DNA from: Massilia sp. HP4
Lineage (GTDB): Bacteria; Pseudomonadota; Gammaproteobacteria; Burkholderiales; Burkholderiaceae_D
Length of the DNA: 64,000 nt
Direction: 5' to 3'
Assembly (NCBI RefSeq): GCF_005222695.1
Contig: NZ_STGG01000057.1
Span: 62,001-126,000, forward strand
Made by a program: the position numbers and the translations under genes. The notes under the pieces are model-generated. The model was not told the origin of the DNA, searched no databases, and saw only the letters and a list, made by a program, of their open reading frames with translations. Positions 58,734 through 64,000 of this stretch are shown here, one piece after another (the stretch's first letter is position 1; each line of letters begins with the position of its first letter).

Positions 58734-60461
58734 ATGGCAGCAGTCCTCCCCAACACGACCACCGGCACCGCACTGTCGGGCCTTGCGCGCGCGCTGGTCC
58801 AGGCCAATCGCCTGAGCGCGGCGCAGGCGGACATGCTGCACAAGAAGGCGGTCCAGGAGAAGACCGCCTTCATCGACGCCGTGCTCGCCAGCGGCGCGAT
58901 CGAGCCGCGCGCGCTGGCCGCGTTCTGCGCCGAGACCTTCGGTTATCCGCTGCTCGACCTGTCGGCCTTCGCGCCGGAATCGCTCCCCACCAGCGCCATC
59001 GACGCCAGGTTGATGCAGGCCCAGCGCGTGATCGCGCTGGCCAAGCGCGGCAATAAATTGTCGGTCGCGCTGTCCGACCCGACCAATAACCAGGCCCTGG
59101 ACCAGATCAAGTTCCAGAGCGAGGCGACGGTCGAGCCGGTGATTGTGCCGCACGACGCCCTGCTGACCCTGCTCGCCGCGATCGCCAAGGGCGCCGAGCA
59201 GGACTTGAGCGAGCTGGCCGGCGACGATGCCGACATCGAGTTCGCCGAGGAAGACCAGCAGTCGGCAACACCGACCGAAGCGGCCAGCGACGTCGAGGAC
59301 GCGCCGATCGTGCGCTTCCTGAACAAGATCCTGATGGACGCGGTTCAAATGGGCGCATCGGACATCCACTTCGAGCCCTACGAAAAGTACTACCGGATCC
59401 GCCTGCGGGTCGACGGCGTGCTGCGCGACCACGCCTCGCCGCCGTTGTCGATCCGCGAAAAACTGGTCTCGCGCATCAAGGTGCTGGCGCGGCTGGACAT
59501 CGCCGAAAAGCGCGTGCCGCAAGATGGCCGCATGCGCCTGATCCTGTCGGCCACGCGCACCATCGATTTTCGTGTCAGCACGCTCCCCACGCTGTTCGGC
59601 GAAAAGACCGTCATGCGTCTCCTGGACGCTTCCCAGGCCCAGATGGGCATCGACGCGCTCGGCTACGATCCGGACCAGAAGGCGCTGCTGCTGGACGCGA
59701 TCGCCCGCCCCTATGGCATGGTGCTGGTGACCGGCCCGACGGGCTCGGGCAAGACCGTGTCGCTGTACAGCTGCCTGAACCTGCTGAACAAACCCGGCAT
59801 CAATATCTCGACCGCGGAAGACCCGGCCGAGATCAACCTGCCCGGCGTGAACCAGGTCAATGTCAACGAAAAGGCCGGCCTGACCTTCCCGGTCGCGCTC
59901 AAGTCCTTCCTGCGCCAGGATCCCGACATCATCATGGTCGGCGAGATCCGCGACCTGGAAACCGCCGACATCGCGATCAAGGCCGCCCAGACCGGCCACA
60001 TGGTGTTCTCGACCCTGCACACCAACGATGCGCCGTCGACCCTGACGCGCCTGATGAACATGGGCGTGGCGCCGTTCAACATCGCCTCGTCGGTGATCCT
60101 GATCACGGCCCAGCGCCTGGCGCGCCGCCTGTGCAGCTGCAAGCAGCCGCTCGAGATCAGCCACGAGGCCATGCTGGCGGCCGGTTACCGCGACAGCGAC
60201 CTGGACGGCGAATGGCGGCCCTACGGCCCGGTCGGCTGCGACCGTTGCCTGGGGTCGGGCTACAAGGGCCGGGTCGGCATCTACCAGATCATGCCGATCT
60301 CGCCCAGTATCGAAGCGCTGATCCTGGCCAACGGCAACTCCATGGAGATCGCGGCCCAGGCCGAGAAGGAAGGCGTGAACTCGCTGCGCCGCTCGGGCCT
60401 GATGAAAGTGAAGCAAGGCATGACCAGCCTCGAAGAAGTGCTTGGCTGCACCAACGAATAA
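58734..60461 (+). CDS. pilB: type IV pilus assembly ATPase PilB
   Basis: Hexameric cytoplasmic ATPase powering pilus extension. 575 residues: N-terminal MshEN-like domain (about 1-150), then the secretion ATPase core with Walker A GPTGSGKTVSLYS (about residue 332), Asp box FRVSTLPTLFGEKTVMRLLD, Walker B DIIMVGEIRDLETADIAI, and the His box QTGHMVFSTLHTNDAPSTL. The tetra-Cys zinc site is CSCKQP plus CDRCLGSGYKGR (about 460-510). pilC follows after 22 nt. The start ATG at 58734 is the first in frame with a GAGG about 20 nt upstream. Confidence 0.97.
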   Translation: MAAVLPNTTTGTALSGLARALVQANRLSAAQADMLHKKAVQEKTAFIDAVLASGAIEPRALAAFCAETFGYPLLDLSAFAPESLPTSAIDARLMQAQRVIALAKRGNKLSVALSDPTNNQALDQIKFQSEATVEPVIVPHDALLTLLAAIAKGAEQDLSELAGDDADIEFAEEDQQSATPTEAASDVEDAPIVRFLNKILMDAVQMGASDIHFEPYEKYYRIRLRVDGVLRDHASPPLSIREKLVSRIKVLARLDIAEKRVPQDGRMRLILSATRTIDFRVSTLPTLFGEKTVMRLLDASQAQMGIDALGYDPDQKALLLDAIARPYGMVLVTGPTGSGKTVSLYSCLNLLNKPGINISTAEDPAEINLPGVNQVNVNEKAGLTFPVALKSFLRQDPDIIMVGEIRDLETADIAIKAAQTGHMVFSTLHTNDAPSTLTRLMNMGVAPFNIASSVILITAQRLARRLCSCKQPLEISHEAMLAAGYRDSDLDGEWRPYGPVGCDRCLGSGYKGRVGIYQIMPISPSIEALILANGNSMEIAAQAEKEGVNSLRRSGLMKVKQGMTSLEEVLGCTNE

Positions 60462-60483
60462 GACCGCGAACAGGATCACATTT

Positions 60484-61716
60484 ATGGCAACTTCCCTGCA
60501 ACCCAAGAGCCGTGGCGCACAGGTCAAGGAGAACGTGTACGCCTGGGAGGGCAAGGACAAGACCGGCCGCGTGGTGCGCGGCGAGGTGCGCGCCGGCGGC
60601 GAGGCGATCGTCAACGTGACCCTGCGCCGCCAGGGCATCATGGTCACCAAGGTCAAGAAAAAGGTCTACCGCAGCGGCCGCAAGATCACGGACAAGGACC
60701 TGACCATGTTCACGCGCCAGCTTGCCACCATGATGAAGGCCGGCGTGCCGCTGCTGCAATCGTTCGACATCGTCGGCAAGGGCCACAGCAACCCGTCGAT
60801 GGCCAAGCTGATCCAGGATTTGCGCAACGACGTCGAGACCGGCACCAGCCTGAACCGCGCCTTCCGCAAGTTCCCGCTGTACTTCGATCCGCTGTTCTGC
60901 AACCTGGTCGGCGCCGGCGAACAGGCCGGCATCCTGGAAGACCTGCTCACGCGCCTGGCGATCTACAAAGAAAAGACGCTGGCGCTCAAGGGCAAGATCA
61001 AGTCGGCCCTGACCTATCCGATCGCGATCCTCGCGGTTGCCCTGGTCGTGACCGCCGTGATCATGATCTGGGTGGTGCCGGCCTTCAAGCAGGTGTTCTC
61101 CAGCTTCGGCGCCGACTTGCCGGCGCCGACCGTGATCGTGATGTCGATCTCGGACTTCGTCGTTCAATGGTGGTACGTGATCTTCGGTTCGCTGTTTGCC
61201 GGGCTCTACCTGTTCTTCCAGGCCTGGCGCCGCTCGCTCAAGATGCAGCAGGTGATGGACCGCGTGCTGCTGCGCCTGCCGATCTTCGGCAGCGTGATCC
61301 GCAAGGCCACCATCGCGCGCTGGACGCGCACCCTGTCGACCATGTTCGCCGCCGGCGTGCCGCTGGTCGAAGCGCTCGACTCGGTCGGCGGCGCCTCGGG
61401 CAATGCGGTATACCTCGAAGCGACGCGCAAGATCCAGAACGAGGTCAGCACCGGCACCAGCCTGACCACGTCGATGCAGAATGCGGATGTGTTCCCCAAT
61501 CTCGTGATCCAGATGGTGCAGATCGGCGAAGAATCGGGCTCGCTCGATGCGATGCTGGGCAAGGTGGCGGATTTCTTCGAGGATGAGGTCGATGAGGCGG
61601 TGGCGGCCTTGTCGTCGCTGATGGAGCCGCTCATCATGGTCATTCTCGGGGTGCTGATCGGCGGGCTGGTGGTGGCGATGTATTTGCCGATCTTCAAGCT
61701 CGGGTCGGTCGTCTGA
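60484..61716 (+). CDS. pilC: type IV pilus inner-membrane platform protein PilC
   Basis: A 410-residue integral membrane protein of the GspF/PilC family. Two T2SSF domains (about 75-200 and 278-400), each with FTRQLATMMKAGVPLLQSFD-like or WTRTLSTMFAAGVPLVEALD segments, lie between three hydrophobic helices (about 178-205, 225-250, 385-405). It anchors PilB and the growing pilus. The ATG at 60484 gives MATSLQPKSRGAQ, the usual start; the frame runs 14 codons further upstream. The usual next gene, pilD, is absent; a minus-strand oxidoreductase gene follows instead. Confidence 0.96.
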   Translation: MATSLQPKSRGAQVKENVYAWEGKDKTGRVVRGEVRAGGEAIVNVTLRRQGIMVTKVKKKVYRSGRKITDKDLTMFTRQLATMMKAGVPLLQSFDIVGKGHSNPSMAKLIQDLRNDVETGTSLNRAFRKFPLYFDPLFCNLVGAGEQAGILEDLLTRLAIYKEKTLALKGKIKSALTYPIAILAVALVVTAVIMIWVVPAFKQVFSSFGADLPAPTVIVMSISDFVVQWWYVIFGSLFAGLYLFFQAWRRSLKMQQVMDRVLLRLPIFGSVIRKATIARWTRTLSTMFAAGVPLVEALDSVGGASGNAVYLEATRKIQNEVSTGTSLTTSMQNADVFPNLVIQMVQIGEESGSLDAMLGKVADFFEDEVDEAVAALSSLMEPLIMVILGVLIGGLVVAMYLPIFKLGSVV

Positions 61717-61758
61717 GTTCGCGCCGCCGGTCCGCGGACCGGCGCGCGACCATCCCTG

Positions 61759-62775
61759 TCAGCGCCATCCCAGCGCCGGCGCCACATGCTCGAGCAAGGC
61801 CGACAGCACGTGGACGTTGTAATCCACGCCAAGCTGGTTCGGCACGGTCAGCAGCACCGTATCCGCCTCGGCAATGGCTTCATCCCGGCGCAGCTCTTCG
61901 ATCAAGCGATCCGGTTCGGCCGCATAGGAACGGCCGAACACGGCGCGCATATTGTCGATGACGCCAACCTGGTCGGTGCTGTCGCCCCGGCCGAAATACG
62001 CGCGGTCCATGTCGTTGACGAGAGCGAAGATCGAACGCGAGACGCTGACCCGGGGCGTGCGGGCATGTCCCGCCTCTTTCCACGCGGCGCGGTATGCGCG
62101 GATCTGCTTTGCCTGCTGGACGTGGAACGGCTCACCGCTTTCGTCGGCCTTGAGCGTCGAACTCTGCAGGTTCATCCCCTGGCGCGCCGCCCAGATCGCG
62201 GTCGCGTCCGACGCGGAACCCCACCAGATACGCTCGCGCAGCCCCGGCGCATGCGGCTCCAGGCGCAACAAGCCTGGTGGATTGGGGAACATCGGCCGCG
62301 GGCTCGGCTGCGCAAAGCCCTTGCCCTCGAGCAGCCCGAAGAATACTTCACCATGGCGGCGGCCCATGTCGGCGTCGCTTTCGCCGTCGGCCGGCGCGTA
62401 GCCGAAATGGCGCCAGCCTTCGATGACCTGCTCGGGCGAACCGCGGCTGATGCCAAGCTGGAGGCGGCCACCGCTGATGATGTCGGCGGCCCCGGCATCC
62501 TCGACCATGTAGAACGGGTTTTCATAGCGCATGTCGATGACGCCGGTGCCGATCTCCATGCGCCGGGTCTTCGCAGCTATCGCAGCCAGCAGCGGAAATG
62601 GCGAGGCGAGCTGGCGCGCGAAATGGTGGACGCGGAAATAGGCGCCGTCCACGCCGAGCTCTTCCGCCGCCACGGCGAGGTCGATCGATTGCAGCAGCAC
62701 GTCGGACGCCGAATGCGTTGCCGATCCTTGGGTATCGGACCAATGTCCGAAAGAGAGAAATCCAATCTTCTTCAT
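61759..62775 (-). CDS. LLM-class flavin-dependent oxidoreductase
   Basis: A 338-residue luciferase-like (TIM-barrel) monooxygenase using FMN or F420-type flavin. Conserved segments: VHHFARQLASPFPLLAAIAA, RMEIGTGVIDMRYENPFYMV, GRLQLGISRGSPEQVIEG and GSASDATAIWAARQGMNLQS. It is convergent with pilC and lies in a minus-strand group with a nitroreductase (146 bp upstream) and an SDR. The substrate is not predictable; this class oxidises alkanesulfonates, aldehydes or xenobiotics. Confidence 0.9.
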   Translation of the reverse strand: MKKIGFLSFGHWSDTQGSATHSASDVLLQSIDLAVAAEELGVDGAYFRVHHFARQLASPFPLLAAIAAKTRRMEIGTGVIDMRYENPFYMVEDAGAADIISGGRLQLGISRGSPEQVIEGWRHFGYAPADGESDADMGRRHGEVFFGLLEGKGFAQPSPRPMFPNPPGLLRLEPHAPGLRERIWWGSASDATAIWAARQGMNLQSSTLKADESGEPFHVQQAKQIRAYRAAWKEAGHARTPRVSVSRSIFALVNDMDRAYFGRGDSTDQVGVIDNMRAVFGRSYAAEPDRLIEELRRDEAIAEADTVLLTVPNQLGVDYNVHVLSALLEHVAPALGWR

Positions 62776-62920
62776 GGCGCAAGTTCTCTGATCATCATTA
62801 AATGGTGTGTCGCCCTAGAAGGAAAAGGCTCCCGCAGGCGCCCGCGGCACTGTCGATGCTCCACTCTACCCAAGAACGCATCGCCGCGCTCGCCTGCAAA
62901 GGAAATATGCCCGCCTGTGC

Positions 62921-63538
62921 TCAGGCGAATTCGAGCACTTGATCCAATGGGCGGCGCGGCTTGCGCGGCCAATTTTCGGCAGTCGCATGCCCGACCGCCA
63001 GCAGCAGGACCGGCACCTCGTTGGCGCCGAGATCGAACTCGCGCGCAACGGCGGGCGCATCGAAGCCGATCATCGGGGCCGAGCCGAGGCCGGCGGCCTG
63101 CGCCGCATAAATCAGCGTACTCGCGCCAAAGGTGGCGGTACGCACTGCCTCGTCGCGCTGCTGCTGCGGCTTGTCGTCGTACAGGATCTTGGCCGCACCT
63201 TCCCACCCCGGCACCATCTCGGCGGGCATGATGCCGGCCTCGACGACCGGCGCCAGCCGCTCGGGAATCGTGCGGTAATCGGCCAGCTGGCCAATGACGA
63301 TGAAGGTGACGGCGGCGTCCGTGATCTTCGCCTGGTCCCAGCCGAACCGGCGCAGCCGCGCCTTGGCTTCCGGTGTACGCACGGCGATGAAGCGCCAGTT
63401 CTGCAGGTTGAACGAGGTCGGCGCCGTCGTGGCCAGGGCGATGAGATCCTCGATCTGCCGGTCGCTGACGGTACTGGTCGCGTCGAACAGGTTGGTCGTG
63501 CTGCGTTGCTCGATGATGTGGGTGGACGAAGTGGTCAT
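62921..63538 (-). CDS. nitroreductase family protein
   Basis: A 205-residue FMN-binding nitroreductase-fold protein. The N-terminal QRSTTNLFDATSTVSDRQIE, then TTAPTSFNLQNWRFIAVRTP (FMN phosphate binding) and the C-terminal GFDAPAVAREFDLGANEVPV and AVGHATAENWPRKPRRPL are family features; the last is common in oxygen-insensitive NAD(P)H reductases of quinones or nitro compounds. The ATG at 63538 follows AAGGAAAG. It lies 70 bp after the SDR gene and probably belongs to the same transcription unit. Confidence 0.9.
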   Translation of the reverse strand: MTTSSTHIIEQRSTTNLFDATSTVSDRQIEDLIALATTAPTSFNLQNWRFIAVRTPEAKARLRRFGWDQAKITDAAVTFIVIGQLADYRTIPERLAPVVEAGIMPAEMVPGWEGAAKILYDDKPQQQRDEAVRTATFGASTLIYAAQAAGLGSAPMIGFDAPAVAREFDLGANEVPVLLLAVGHATAENWPRKPRRPLDQVLEFA

Positions 63539-63608
63539 TGCTTTCCTTGAGTGGTGAAGGTCCTGCGTGCCCTTGCTGGCGGGCGAAATGGTGGATACCG
63601 GAGGTGGC

Positions 63609-64000
63609 TCAGACGATGCTGTCGACCACGCCGCCGTCGACGCGCAGCGCCGCACCGGTCGTGGCCGACGCCTGTTCCGAGCTCGTGTAGATGATCATGT
63701 TCGCCACCTCGTCGACGGTGGCGGGCCGCTGGATGATCGACGAGGAACGGTGGTTGGCGACGAAGTTGCGGGCAGCCGCCTCGACGCTCTCGCCGGCCTG
63801 GTCGGCGCCCGGCTTGAGCAGGTCGATCACGCCTTCGGACATCGTCGGCCCGGGCAGGATCGCGTTGACCGTCACCCCGGTGCCGGCCAGGCGCTTGGCC
63901 AGGCCGCGCGAGACGGCCAGTTGCGCGGTCTTGCTAAAGCCGTAATGGATCATGTCGGACGGAATATTGAGCGCCGATTCGGACGAGATGAAAACGATCC
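63609..64000 (-). CDS. SDR-family oxidoreductase (N-terminus beyond window)
   Basis: C-terminal ~130 residues of a classical short-chain dehydrogenase/reductase, open at the window edge. The visible part contains FISSES (substrate Ser strand), the catalytic YGFSK (Tyr and Lys), VTVNAILPGPT and the C-terminal TTGAALRVDGGVVDSIV, the usual SDR ending. The cofactor-binding N-terminal glycine motif lies outside. It leads the group with the nitroreductase and LLM genes; specificity is unknown. Confidence 0.9.
   Translation of the reverse strand, partial: IVFISSESALNIPSDMIHYGFSKTAQLAVSRGLAKRLAGTGVTVNAILPGPTMSEGVIDLLKPGADQAGESVEAAARNFVANHRSSSIIQRPATVDEVANMIIYTSSEQASATTGAALRVDGGVVDSIV

Overview
The window is high-GC DNA with tightly packed genes, 4-nt gene overlaps and a betaproteobacterial gene repertoire: type IV pilus pilB/pilC, methyl-accepting chemotaxis protein, DUF2058, MipA, a BMP-type nucleoside ABC transporter and Oar-like TonB receptors. 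It looks like a chromosomal segment of a Massilia-like member of the Oxalobacteraceae. That assignment is an inference from gene content; no rRNA or other marker is present.

Layout. 1-2040: a DUF2076 gene cut by the window edge, a VOC protein, a DUF2058 protein and a small exported protein. 2118-9333 (minus): deoxynucleoside catabolic operon punA-deoB-deoC-ALDH16-deoA-cdd. 9620-12579 (plus, divergent): HTH-pseudouridine kinase fusion, psuG and a LysR regulator. 12774-19343: carotenoid cluster crtE-crtX-crtY-crtI-crtB with convergent crtZ, encoding glycosylated zeaxanthin, followed by a DUF2141 secreted protein. 20252-24886: alternative oxidase, a 5-oxoproline module (DUF969-DUF979-pcp), a YciI protein and an alpha/beta hydrolase. 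25263-29959: BMP/NupABC nucleoside transporter. 30226-31845: chemoreceptor, with an intact IS1595-family element inserted in its terminator. 32977-40328 (minus): MipA, S1/P1 nuclease, 5'-nucleotidase and a large Oar-like TonB receptor. 40842-49564 (minus): purine catabolism, puuE then xdhA-xdhB-xdhC-guaD-add. 49666-53360: TonB receptor with an exported PLP enzyme. 53517-54541: GH24-type lysozyme with an overlapping exported partner. 55000-57891: uraH, DUF4153 and a ClpP-like protein. 58734-61716: pilB-pilC. 61759-64000: LLM flavoprotein, nitroreductase and a partial SDR.

How it fits together. Much of the window makes sense as a nucleic-acid scavenging region. A secreted S1/P1 nuclease and a 5'-nucleotidase lipoprotein would release nucleosides outside the inner membrane. 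An exported adenosine deaminase could deaminate adenosine there, and the BMP/Nup transporter would import nucleosides. Phosphorolysis by PunA/DeoA then feeds sugars through DeoB, DeoC and an ALDH16-type acetaldehyde-oxidising enzyme. Free purines go through GuaD, Xdh, HIU hydrolase (UraH) and allantoinase (PuuE). Pseudouridine from RNA goes through PsuK/PsuG. Urate oxidase and OHCU decarboxylase are not in the window.

Most unusual items: a 57/55-bp inverted repeat that forms the 3' ends of both crtB and crtZ; a candidate muramidase effector/immunity pair in lower-GC DNA; a TonB receptor translationally coupled to a Tat-exported, PvdN-like PLP enzyme; twin ACAATTGT palindromes 21 bp apart on the psuK promoter; and an IS inserted precisely in a terminator T-tract. 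I saw no tRNA, rRNA, CRISPR array or prophage.
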